Assembly (NCBI GenBank): GCA_964372145.1
Contig: CAYJPM010000006.1
Location: 1-30,909 of the forward strand
From: CAKOSP01 sp964372145
GTDB lineage: Bacteria; Bacillota_I; Bacilli_A; RF39; UBA660
Reading direction: 5' to 3'
DNA: 30,909 nt
A program made the position numbers and the translations under genes. The notes below the pieces were generated by a model. It ran no database searches. It saw only the letters and a list, made by a program, of their open reading frames with translations, and was not told the origin of the DNA. Of this stretch, positions 6,134 through 13,984 are shown piece by piece. Every line of letters starts with the position of its first letter. Position 1 is the stretch's first letter.

Positions 6134-6769
6134 ATGGAAAGAAAAAATACGTTATTATTAACAATTATCGCAGTTGCTACATTATTGGTAGCAGTAGTAG
6201 GAGCAACATTTGCATACTTTACTGCAACAGGAGCAGCATCTGCTGCATCTGAAGTAACAGTAACTACTACATCAGTAGATGCTATTACAAGTACAGTGGG
6301 GAATGTAGCTATGGAAGTTACTTTAGCTGATATGCAACAAGCTAATGGATCTAGTGATCCTGGTAATCTAGTTTACAAAGATGCTTTTGGTAATATTACA
6401 ATTGAGATTGAGCCTGCTGATACAGATGAAAGAACTTGTACTTATGATATAGTTTATACTACAACTCAACCATTTACAAATTCTACTACTAATACTACTA
6501 ATTTAAATGAGTTTACTATTTCTGCAACTGGTATGCATAATAGTACAAATAATGCAGGAACTATTGCTGAAACATCATTAAGTGGAGTTACAGGTCAAAT
6601 TAATTTAGCTTCTGATTTATCGTTTACTTTCACTGGTGGTGCTACTCAAACTTTAGATTGGGATTTCGAAGTTAGATTTTATAATTTAGCTATTGATCAA
6701 AGTTCTAGAGCTGGTTTCACTTATGGTGGAGAAATTAAAATAGATAATATTGAATGTGTTATTAATTAA
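6134..6769 (+). CDS. CalY/TasA-like exported protein, short paralog 2
   Basis: A 211-residue protein with the same plan as its neighbour: basic start (MERKN), hydrophobic segment (about residues 7-27) and GATFAYFTATGAAS at the expected SipW-type cut site. The mature chain is rich in Thr, Ser, Ala and Asn. Two Cys remain, one in RTCTYDIVY and one in IECVIN near the end, matching the paralog at 5413. It has its own promoter and ribosome binding site (GAGAGG, 6117-6122) and its own terminator. It also uses more GCA, GTA and ACA codons near the start than its neighbours. These features suggest it is expressed apart from, and perhaps more strongly than, the upstream pair (inference). Confidence 0.65.
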   Translation: MERKNTLLLTIIAVATLLVAVVGATFAYFTATGAASAASEVTVTTTSVDAITSTVGNVAMEVTLADMQQANGSSDPGNLVYKDAFGNITIEIEPADTDERTCTYDIVYTTTQPFTNSTTNTTNLNEFTISATGMHNSTNNAGTIAETSLSGVTGQINLASDLSFTFTGGATQTLDWDFEVRFYNLAIDQSSRAGFTYGGEIKIDNIECVIN

Positions 6770-6780
6770 TTTATAAATCA

Positions 6781-6808
6781 AGATACATGTTAATGTGTCT
6801 TTTTTTTT
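6781..6808 (+). terminator. Intrinsic terminator
   Basis: AGATACAT (6781-6788) pairs with ATGTGTCT (6793-6800), including one G:U pair, followed by eight or more T. Confidence 0.8.
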
Positions 6809-6828
6809 GCTAAAATTTTTGTAAATTA

Positions 6829-6837
6829 TGTTATAAT
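6829..6837 (+). promoter_or_regulatory. Extended -10 element for the SDR-patatin-yebC operon
   Basis: TGtTATAAT at 6829-6837. The best -35 candidate, TTGCTA at 6807-6812, is 19 bases away. Confidence 0.45.
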
Positions 6838-6876
6838 AATTATATTAAATGCTATTTTTAGAAAAGAGGTTTTATA

Positions 6877-7806
6877 GTGAAAAAAATATTAGTTACTGGT
6901 GCAGCTGGTATAATTGGTATGGAAGTTATTAAATATTTATTAAGTGAAGGTAAATATGAGGTTACTGCTATTGATTTTAAAAATAGTAGAGTGCATGCTA
7001 AATTTAGAAAATATAAAAAAAGAGTTAATGTTATATATGGTGATGTAAGTAATAGAATGTTAATGGAATCATTAGTTAAAGATCATGATGTTGTTATTCA
7101 TTTAGCATCTGTTTTACCACCTCTTGCTAGTATTAATAAAGAATTATCTGAAGAAGTAATATATAAAACTACCGATAATTTAGTTAGAGCTATTAATTAT
7201 TATAATCCTGATTGTCATTTTATATATGCTTCTACAACGTCTGTATATGGAGATAAAAATGATGTTTCTTCTAAAAGTAAAGTAAGTGTTAAAGCAAGTG
7301 AATATTATGCATCAGATAAATTAAAAGTTGAAAAAATTATTCATGAGAAATTAAAAAGATATACTATTGTTAGAGTTCCATTAGTTATTAGTTCAAATAT
7401 TTATGATAACTTTATATATTCAGTTCCTAAAAATAATATTGTTTCAATGATTAGTAGTATCGATGCAGGTTATGCATTTGTAAAAATTATTGATAAATTA
7501 AAAATGTTAAATAGAAAAACTATTAATATTAGTGGTGATTCTGAATTTACTATGAAATATATGGATGTTCTTAGATTTATTGTAAGGTATAGAGGTTTAA
7601 GTTATAAATTATTATTTAGTGATATGTTATTATCTAAGAATTATTATTCTCCATTATGTACTGATACAGAAAAATATAATGATTATATTAATTATAGAAT
7701 AGATAATTTTGATAATTTAAAAAATAGACTAATTTATAACTCTAGAAGAAAATACTTTTCTAAATTTTTTGGTAAAATATATTTGTTTTTATGGAGAAAA
7801 AAATGA
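6877..7806 (+). CDS. NAD(P)-dependent epimerase/dehydratase (extended SDR)
   Basis: A Rossmann-fold enzyme of the extended short-chain dehydrogenase family. The nucleotide loop is TGAAGIIG (residues 7-14). The motifs YASTTSVYGD and, at the active site, Tyr144-x3-Lys148 (YYASDK) are present. Relatives change the sugar part of NDP-sugars or act on similar substrates; the actual substrate cannot be read. The C-terminal 80 or so residues are Lys/Arg/Tyr-rich and end in a hydrophobic segment (KIYLFLWRKK), unlike a classic sugar epimerase, which may place the enzyme at the membrane. It starts at a GTG with AGAGG at 6865-6869. The stop overlaps the start of the patatin gene as ATGA, so the two are translationally coupled. 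Confidence 0.8.
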   Translation: MKKILVTGAAGIIGMEVIKYLLSEGKYEVTAIDFKNSRVHAKFRKYKKRVNVIYGDVSNRMLMESLVKDHDVVIHLASVLPPLASINKELSEEVIYKTTDNLVRAINYYNPDCHFIYASTTSVYGDKNDVSSKSKVSVKASEYYASDKLKVEKIIHEKLKRYTIVRVPLVISSNIYDNFIYSVPKNNIVSMISSIDAGYAFVKIIDKLKMLNRKTINISGDSEFTMKYMDVLRFIVRYRGLSYKLLFSDMLLSKNYYSPLCTDTEKYNDYINYRIDNFDNLKNRLIYNSRRKYFSKFFGKIYLFLWRKK

Positions 7807-8837
7807 TAGGTTTATCTCTTGAAGGAGGAGGTACTAAAGGTTCGTATCAAGTTGGTGCTTATAAAGCGTTTTTAGAGTGTGGTATTGAATTTGATGGTGT
7901 AACAGGAACCTCGATAGGTTCATTTAATGGTGCAATGATAGCCTCTGGTAAATTTGATGAATTAGAAAATTTTTGGTTAAATCAAGATTTTGGAAAGTTA
8001 CTTGGTTATATAGAAGATATTAATGCAGATAGAAGTCATATTCTTGATGATATAGTTGCTTTTTTAGCTCCGATTAAAACTTATGTTGGTAATAATGGTA
8101 TTTGTATTGAAAATTTAAAGAATCAAATATCAGAAGTATTAGATGAAGAATTATTAAGAAATAGTAATAAAGATTTTGGTTTAGTGACATTTAAAGTTAA
8201 AACTAGAAAAGCTTTAACTTTATATATAGAAGATATTCCTAAAGGAAAATTACTTGATTATGTAGTAGCAAGTTGTTATTTACCAATTTTTAAACCTATA
8301 AAATTAGATGATGATAGTTATTATTTAGATGGAGGATTTTATGATAAATCTCCATCTAATATGTTAGAAGATAAGAACTATAAGAAGATTTATGTTGTAG
8401 CGTTAAACGCTATTGGGATTGAAAGAAAGAAACATAAAAGGGCAGAAATAATAAAAATATCTCCATCTAGATCATTAGGTAGTATTATGGATTTTAATAG
8501 AAATCGTATGATTGAAAATATTAATATGGGATATTTTGATACTATTAAAGTACTAAAAAAATTAGATGGATATAAATTTGTGTTTGAAAAAAAACCAAAA
8601 TGGATTTATAATTTATTAGGAAGGCGTGTATCTGAAAGGACGCTTAGAAGAATAGAAATGTTTTTCTTTACGAAAAATAAAAAAGATTTAATTATTAAAT
8701 CTTTAGAATATATTATGGTAAAAGAAAAATATTCTTATTATGATATTTATAATCCTTATAAACTTATTAAAGAAATTAAAAAAAGTAAAGAAAATAGTAT
8801 AGTTTATAAATTTATAAAAGAACTTAAAATATTTTAG
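7803..8837 (+). CDS. Patatin-like phospholipase
   Basis: A 344-residue serine hydrolase that would remove acyl chains from phospholipids or related lipids at the inner membrane face. It shows the oxyanion loop EGGGTKG (residues 7-13), the nucleophile motif GTSIG with Ser37, and the second dyad residue Asp176 in LDGGFYDKSP, as in bacterial patatin (RssA/YjjU) proteins. The C-terminal 120 residues are basic and not recognisable. I chose the ATG at 7803, which gives the ATGA overlap and a GGAG at 7793-7796. An in-frame ATG at 7791 has no ribosome binding site and lies before that GGAG. Coupling with an SDR enzyme suggests a shared role in lipid or envelope turnover, but that is inference. Confidence 0.85.
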   Translation: MIGLSLEGGGTKGSYQVGAYKAFLECGIEFDGVTGTSIGSFNGAMIASGKFDELENFWLNQDFGKLLGYIEDINADRSHILDDIVAFLAPIKTYVGNNGICIENLKNQISEVLDEELLRNSNKDFGLVTFKVKTRKALTLYIEDIPKGKLLDYVVASCYLPIFKPIKLDDDSYYLDGGFYDKSPSNMLEDKNYKKIYVVALNAIGIERKKHKRAEIIKISPSRSLGSIMDFNRNRMIENINMGYFDTIKVLKKLDGYKFVFEKKPKWIYNLLGRRVSERTLRRIEMFFFTKNKKDLIIKSLEYIMVKEKYSYYDIYNPYKLIKEIKKSKENSIVYKFIKELKIF

Positions 8838-8847
8838 GAGGTTATTT

Positions 8848-9564
8848 ATGGGAAGAGCATATGAAGTAAGAAAGGCTAGTATATTAAAAACTGGAGCTGC
8901 TAAAGGTAAAATATATACTACTTATGCAAAAGAAATTTATTTAGTAGCAAAAAAAGGGAATCCTGATCCAGATTCTAATGATTCATTAAGAAGAATTATT
9001 GAGAAAGCTAAGAAAGAGCAAGTACCTAATGATATAATAGTTAGAGCTATAGATAAAGCAAAGGGCGCTGGTGGAGATGATTATCATGAAGCAATTTATG
9101 AAGGATTTGGTCCTGGTGCATCAACACTTATAATTAAAACATTAACAGATAATGTTAATAGAACTGTAGGAATGGTTAGAGCATCATTTAATAAACTAGA
9201 TAAAAGTTTAGGTGTTACTAATTCGGTTTCATATAACTATGATTATTTAGCAATAGTATCTGTTAAAGAAGATGAAGAAACTGTTATGAATGTTTTGATT
9301 GAAAATGATATAGATCCTGTTGATATGGAAACAGAAGATGGCGTTGTTACTATAAGTGTTCATCCAAGAGATTATGATAAGTTAAAAGATGCTTTAGAAG
9401 GTATTAATAAAGATATAAATTATGAATTTGATGAAGTAGGAATGTTTGCTAAAGATGAAGTTACTTTAGAAGGTGAAGATTTAGATAACTTTAAAAAATT
9501 ATATAATTTATTAGATGATATAGATGATGTAACTGCTATATATCATAATGTTAAATTAGATTAG
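8848..9564 (+). CDS. yebC: YebC/PmpR-family protein
   Basis: A 238-residue protein that covers the family over its whole length: N-terminal MGRAYEVRKASILKTGAAKG and KEIYLVAK, then KKGNPDPDSNDSLRR, VPNDIIVRAIDKAKG and the EGFGPGAS motif. Members have been described both as DNA-binding regulators and, more recently, as ribosome-associated factors that ease translation of proline-rich or otherwise hard sequences; the sequence does not decide between these. AGGAGG (8836-8841) overlaps the stop codon of the patatin gene, so it is the last gene of this operon. A terminator starts at the base after its stop codon. Confidence 0.92.
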   Translation: MGRAYEVRKASILKTGAAKGKIYTTYAKEIYLVAKKGNPDPDSNDSLRRIIEKAKKEQVPNDIIVRAIDKAKGAGGDDYHEAIYEGFGPGASTLIIKTLTDNVNRTVGMVRASFNKLDKSLGVTNSVSYNYDYLAIVSVKEDEETVMNVLIENDIDPVDMETEDGVVTISVHPRDYDKLKDALEGINKDINYEFDEVGMFAKDEVTLEGEDLDNFKKLYNLLDDIDDVTAIYHNVKLD

Positions 9565-9588
9565 AAAGTACTTATAAAGTACTTTTTT
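9565..9588 (+). terminator. Intrinsic terminator after yebC (repeat copy 1)
   Basis: AAGTACTT, ATA, AAGTACTT and a T run. The 23 bases 9566-9588 recur exactly at 10717-10739. Confidence 0.85.
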
Positions 9589-9651
9589 CTTTAAGATAAA
9601 ATGTTGCAATATAATTTATAGTGTTGTATCCTATAATTAGGAGGAATTATA

Positions 9652-10701
9652 ATGCAAAATAAATTTATTAAAATGGGATTTATTATTAGTAGGTTGTATG
9701 AATATCAATTAAAAAATCCTGATTTATTATCTAAAGAACTTTTATATAAAAATGTTAAAGAAGGTGAATTTGAATCTTTTAGTTTTATTGATAAAGATTA
9801 TATAGATGAATCTTATAACTTATTTACACCAATAGTTATTGAAATATTTATGAATAATTTAGAGATTGTTAAAGATTTAGTAAATAAAGGGTATGACTAT
9901 AATGAGAATATAGTAGGTGGTTTAACACCCATCATGATAGCTACTTATTTAAATAGAATAGAAATTATAGAATATTTATATTCTATAGATAAAAATATAT
10001 TTTTAAATAAAAATGAGAAAGGGCAAGATGTATTTAAACTTGCTTGTAATGCCAAGAATAAAAATTTAGTTGAAAAGATTGTTTCTGATGTTGATATAAA
10101 TTCAGTAGATAATTTAGGGTATAATGCATTGTTTTATACTATTAATAATCAAGAAAATTTTATAAATTTGAATTTATTAGATAATGAAATTATTGTAAGT
10201 AAATATAAAAATAATAATAATTCTTATTATAAAAGACTTGAAAAAGAATATGAAATATCCAAAATTTTATTATCAAATGGTATTGATGTTAATCACACAA
10301 TTGAAACTCCAGCAGCAATTACTAGACTTAATTTTGGATCAGATAGAACATGTAAGAGATCCATAATATCAAAATTAGATTTTCAAGATAGTTATTATCA
10401 TTTAGATAGAATGATTAAATTATTTATAGAATATGGAAGCGCTAAAACTATATTAAGAGAAGATTATCCATTATATGAACAATATGAATATTCTTTTGCT
10501 AAGTTGAAAGAAGATATAAAAGATAGAGATATATCTGAATGGAGTCAATTTACAAAAGAGTATATAGATCATCTTAAATTAGAAAAACTTGTTAAAAACC
10601 ATGAATTAACTATAGAGGATGAAATAACGGGACTTTCTATATCGGGAAGAGCTTATGAATATATAAAATGTAAATATAAAAATGGTAAGAAAATATATTA
10701 A
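9652..10701 (+). CDS. Ankyrin-repeat protein
   Basis: A 349-residue protein with perfect SD AGGAGG (9639-9644). Ankyrin-type helix pairs are visible at about residues 58-160: PIVIEIFMNNLEIVKDLVNKG, spread over two lines of the repeat, then GLTPIMIATYLNRIEIIEYL, GQDVFKLACNAKNKNLVEKIV and GYNALFYTINNQ. A further unit may lie near residues 195-215 (ILLSNGIDVN). Ankyrin repeats bind other proteins. There is no signal peptide or membrane segment, so it is probably cytoplasmic. The C-terminal half is charged and unrecognised. The gene sits alone between two identical terminators, as a self-contained cassette. No partner can be named. Confidence 0.75.
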   Translation: MQNKFIKMGFIISRLYEYQLKNPDLLSKELLYKNVKEGEFESFSFIDKDYIDESYNLFTPIVIEIFMNNLEIVKDLVNKGYDYNENIVGGLTPIMIATYLNRIEIIEYLYSIDKNIFLNKNEKGQDVFKLACNAKNKNLVEKIVSDVDINSVDNLGYNALFYTINNQENFINLNLLDNEIIVSKYKNNNNSYYKRLEKEYEISKILLSNGIDVNHTIETPAAITRLNFGSDRTCKRSIISKLDFQDSYYHLDRMIKLFIEYGSAKTILREDYPLYEQYEYSFAKLKEDIKDRDISEWSQFTKEYIDHLKLEKLVKNHELTIEDEITGLSISGRAYEYIKCKYKNGKKIY

Positions 10702-10716
10702 TAAATATTATTTACG

Positions 10717-10739
10717 AAGTACTTATAAAGTACTTTTTT
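10717..10739 (+). terminator. Intrinsic terminator after the ankyrin gene (repeat copy 2)
   Basis: The same hairpin as at 9566-9588, with arms AAGTACTT at 10717-10724 and 10728-10735, then a T run. Confidence 0.85.
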
Positions 10740-10740
10740 G

Positions 10741-10769
10741 TTGTGATAAAATATATGTTGTGATAAAAT
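10741..10769 (+). promoter_or_regulatory. Promoter of the ABC-F gene
   Basis: TTGTGA (10741-10746), 17 bases, TAAAAT (10764-10769), with TG at 10761-10762. The 14-base word TGTTGTGATAAAAT occurs twice here (10739-10752 and 10756-10769), so -35 and -10 each sit in one copy of a tandem repeat. Confidence 0.6.
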
Positions 10770-10791
10770 GGTAGAGCAAAGGAGAAGTGCT

Positions 10792-12384
10792 ATGTTAAAA
10801 GTAATAGATGTAACTTTAAGATTTGGGACAAGAACATTATTTGATAATGTTAATTTAGATTTTGGGAATAATTGTTATGGACTTATCGGAGCCAATGGGG
10901 CTGGTAAATCTACATTTCTAAAACTGTTAAGCAAAGAAATAGAAACTACTAAAGGTGATATACTTACTGGAAAAGGTGAAAGAATTAGTGTTTTAAGACA
11001 AAATCATCATATGTATGATGAGTATAATGTTATTGAAACAGTTATTATGGGTAATAAAGAATTATATGATATTATGATTGAAAAAAATAATATTTATATG
11101 AAAGAAGATTTTACTGATGCTGATGGTATTAGAGCTGGTGAACTTGAAAGTATATTTGGAGAAATGAATGGATGGCAAGCTGAAAGTGAAGCTGCTATAC
11201 TTTTATCAGGTCTTGGAATAGATAATGAAATGCAAGCTTTAACTATGAATGAATTAAAAGATAGTGATAAAGTTAAAGTGTTGTTAGCACAAGCATTATT
11301 TAGAGAACCTGATATATTATTATTAGATGAACCAACAAATGGTTTAGATATGAAAAGTAAAGCTTGGTTAGAAGAGTTTTTAATTAATTTTAAAAACACT
11401 GTTATAGTAGTTTCTCATGATAGACATTTTTTAAATAAAGTATGTACTCATACAGTAGATATAGATTATGGTAAAATTAATATGTTTGTTGGTAACTATG
11501 ATTTTTGGTTAGAATCTAGTGAACTTATTCAAAAACAAATGAAAGATTCTAATAGAAGAAAAGAAGATAAAATTAAAGAATTACAAGACTTTATTGCTAG
11601 ATTTAGTGCTAATGCATCTAAATCAAAACAAGCTACTTCTAGAAAAAAATTATTAGATAAAATTGTTTTAGATGATATTAAACCATCTTCAAGAAAATAT
11701 CCTTTTGTAGGATTTGATTTTGATAAGGCTCTAGGAAAAGAAATATTAACAATTAGTAATATTAATTATAGTGTTGATGGAAAAGTATTGTTAAAGAATT
11801 TTTCATTAAATGTTAATAGAGATGATAAGATTGCATTAATTGGAAGTAATGAAGTAGCAAAAACTGCTTTATTAAAAATAATATCTGGTGAAGTGAAACC
11901 TGATAGTGGTGAAATTAGATATGGAAGTAATACAAATATAAGTTATTTTGCTAAGAATCATGAAAATTTATTTGAAGATAGCATTACAATGGTTGATTGG
12001 CTTAGAAGATATAGTGATGATACAGATGAAACATTTATTAGAGGTTTCTTAGGAAAAATGTTATTTAGTGGTGAAGAAGTTTATAAAAAAGTAGATGTAT
12101 TATCAGGTGGAGAAAAAGTTAGATGTGTTTTATCTAAGATGATGCTTGAAAAAGGTAATTTTTTATTACTTGATGAACCAACAAATCATTTAGATATGGA
12201 ATCTATAACTGCTCTTAATAATGGTTTATCTAAGTTTATGTCTTCATTTATAATATCTACTCATGATCAACAATTAATTGATACTGCTACTAATAGATTA
12301 GTTGAAATTAAAGAAGATGGATCATATAGAGATAAATATATGTCATATGATGAATATATGGAAAAATTTTATAAATTAGATTAG
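10792..12384 (+). CDS. ybiT: ABC-F family ATPase, YbiT type
   Basis: A soluble protein of 530 residues with two ABC domains and no membrane part, of the type that acts on the ribosome. Domain 1 has Walker A GANGAGKS, Walker B LLLDEPTNGLD and a His switch VVSHDRHF. The linker has RFSANASKSKQATSR, which closely matches E. coli YbiT as I recall it. Domain 2 has LSGGEK, FLLLDEPTNHLD and STHDQQ. The signature of domain 1 is degenerate (MNELKDSDK), as in YbiT. The Walker A of domain 2 is also degenerate (GSNEVAKT, where GxxGxGKS/T is expected). I chose the ATG at 10792, with AAGGAG at 10779-10784; an in-frame ATG at 10768 lies inside the promoter. Its role in translation follows from the family. 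Confidence 0.88.
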   Translation: MLKVIDVTLRFGTRTLFDNVNLDFGNNCYGLIGANGAGKSTFLKLLSKEIETTKGDILTGKGERISVLRQNHHMYDEYNVIETVIMGNKELYDIMIEKNNIYMKEDFTDADGIRAGELESIFGEMNGWQAESEAAILLSGLGIDNEMQALTMNELKDSDKVKVLLAQALFREPDILLLDEPTNGLDMKSKAWLEEFLINFKNTVIVVSHDRHFLNKVCTHTVDIDYGKINMFVGNYDFWLESSELIQKQMKDSNRRKEDKIKELQDFIARFSANASKSKQATSRKKLLDKIVLDDIKPSSRKYPFVGFDFDKALGKEILTISNINYSVDGKVLLKNFSLNVNRDDKIALIGSNEVAKTALLKIISGEVKPDSGEIRYGSNTNISYFAKNHENLFEDSITMVDWLRRYSDDTDETFIRGFLGKMLFSGEEVYKKVDVLSGGEKVRCVLSKMMLEKGNFLLLDEPTNHLDMESITALNNGLSKFMSSFIISTHDQQLIDTATNRLVEIKEDGSYRDKYMSYDEYMEKFYKLD

Positions 12385-12443
12385 TGTTGATTTAATATAA
12401 AAAAAGTGTTATTATTGTTAGTATTAAAAAGGGGTCATGTAGT

Positions 12444-12983
12444 GTGTATAGTTTAGAAGAAAAAGCTATTAAGTTAGTTACAAAAGCGTTTGAAGGAAAA
12501 CGTAGAAAAAAATTGGATATTGATGCGTCTGTTCATAGTATTACTGTTGGTTATTTTTTAAAAGACAGTAATGAAAATTTAGATGTAGTAGTAGCTGGAT
12601 TTTTACATGATATTATTGAAGATACTGATTATGATTATGAATATATTAAAACTAATTATAATGAAAATATTGCTAATTTAGTATCTGGAGTTTCTGAAAA
12701 TAAAGAAATTAAAGATTGGAAAGAAAGAAAAGTAAAATTCATAGAAAGAATTACTAATTCAAGTGATGATATAATTAAAATTGAATTAGCTGATAAATTT
12801 CATAATTTAATATTTGATTATGAAATTTGGTTAGAACAAGGAAATGATGCGTTAACTACTAAGAATACAACATATGAACTTAGTAAATGGTATTATACTT
12901 CATTTTATAATATTTTTAATGATAGAATACCTAATCATAAATTATTACCAAGATATAAAAAATTAATAGAATTATATTTTTAA
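12444..12983 (+). CDS. Stand-alone HD-domain hydrolase, SpoT/MESH1-like
   Basis: A 179-residue protein with the HD motif set of the RelA/SpoT hydrolase domain: His31, then FLHDIIEDTD with His55-Asp56 and Glu59-Asp60, and ELADKFHNL further on. These residues hold a manganese ion and, in SpoT and MESH1, remove the 3' diphosphate of (p)ppGpp. No synthetase, TGS or ACT part is present, so it would be a small alarmone hydrolase (inference). Other nucleotide substrates are possible for this HD_4-type group. It starts at GTG 12444 with an AAAGGGG ribosome binding site ending at 12434. The last codons and the stop form the terminator stem. Confidence 0.78.
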   Translation: MYSLEEKAIKLVTKAFEGKRRKKLDIDASVHSITVGYFLKDSNENLDVVVAGFLHDIIEDTDYDYEYIKTNYNENIANLVSGVSENKEIKDWKERKVKFIERITNSSDDIIKIELADKFHNLIFDYEIWLEQGNDALTTKNTTYELSKWYYTSFYNIFNDRIPNHKLLPRYKKLIELYF

Positions 12984-12995
12984 TTCTATTTTTTT
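12968..12995 (+). terminator. Terminator overlapping the end of the HD gene
   Basis: AGAATTA (12968-12974) pairs with TAATTCT (12981-12987), then a T run. The TAA stop is in the stem. Confidence 0.7.
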
Positions 12996-13029
12996 GTGTT
13001 ACAATTTATATATAATATAAGGAGAAAAT

Positions 13030-13953
13030 ATGATTGAATTTTTACTAGTTGTAGTAGGTTTTATATTATTAATTAAAGGATCTGAATTTTTGATTTCTGG
13101 TTCTGAATCAATAGCTAAAAAATTAAAAATAAATGAAATAGTTATTGGTCTTACTATTGTATCAATAGGAACAAGTATTCCAGAACTTTTCATAAGTATT
13201 AATGCAAGTATAAATAATAATACTGATATTATAGTTGGAAATGTTATAGGTAGTAATATTACAAATTTATTATTTATATTTGGATTTTCTGCGATTATGA
13301 AAGAAATTGTTTTAAAAAATACTACTGTTAAATATGAAATACCATTTATGTTATTTTTAACTATACTCTTATATATACTAGGTAATATTGGTTTTGGTAT
13401 TTCTAGATTAGATGCTGGAATATTTATAATATTATTTATGGTATTTATATATTATGTATATAAAATATCTGGAGAAAAAAATGAGTATAAAACAAAAAAT
13501 AATTTATCAGTTTTATTTACTATAATATATATATTAAGTGGAGTAGTATCACTTGCTATAGGTAGTAACTTAGTTGTTGATAATGCTACTAAACTTGCTG
13601 AACTTTTAAATGTTGATAATAGTATAATTAGTTTATCATTAATAGCAATTGGTACTAGTTTACCAGAACTTATTACATATGTAACAGCAGTAAAAAAAGG
13701 TAATAGTAATATAGGTATTGGAAATATTATAGGTTCTAATATATTAAATATAGTCTTAGTATTAGGTATAACTGGTATAATAAATCCTATCGAATATGAT
13801 ATATTTTATAATAGACAATTGTTAATATTATTTATATCTATAATATTATTAATAATTTTTTCATTAACTGGTAAAAAACATACAATGTCTAAAACAGATG
13901 GATTAATATATTTTATATTATTTATAATTTATATATTTCTTTTATATAATTAA
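13030..13953 (+). CDS. Calcium/sodium antiporter (CaCA family, YrbG-like)
   Basis: A 307-residue membrane protein of about ten helices with the two inverted alpha repeats of the CaCA family. Repeat 1 has GTSIPELFISI and GNVIGSNITN (about residues 48-80). Repeat 2 has IGTSLPELITYVTA and GNIIGSNILN (about 215-245). The Glu in each GTS-PEL motif binds the exchanged ions. It would export Ca2+ in exchange for Na+ or H+. Its length matches E. coli YrbG. The ribosome binding site is AAGGAG at 13019-13024. It converges with pyrG and the two share a terminator. Confidence 0.9.
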   Translation: MIEFLLVVVGFILLIKGSEFLISGSESIAKKLKINEIVIGLTIVSIGTSIPELFISINASINNNTDIIVGNVIGSNITNLLFIFGFSAIMKEIVLKNTTVKYEIPFMLFLTILLYILGNIGFGISRLDAGIFIILFMVFIYYVYKISGEKNEYKTKNNLSVLFTIIYILSGVVSLAIGSNLVVDNATKLAELLNVDNSIISLSLIAIGTSLPELITYVTAVKKGNSNIGIGNIIGSNILNIVLVLGITGIINPIEYDIFYNRQLLILFISIILLIIFSLTGKKHTMSKTDGLIYFILFIIYIFLLYN

Positions 13954-13984
13954 AAAAAATAATGTTTATACAACATTATTTTTT
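13954..13984. terminator. Bidirectional terminator between the antiporter gene and pyrG
   Basis: AAAAAATAATGTT (13954-13966) pairs with AACATTATTTTTT (13972-13984), a 13 bp stem with T runs on both strands. It starts right after the antiporter stop and contains the pyrG stop codon. Confidence 0.88.
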
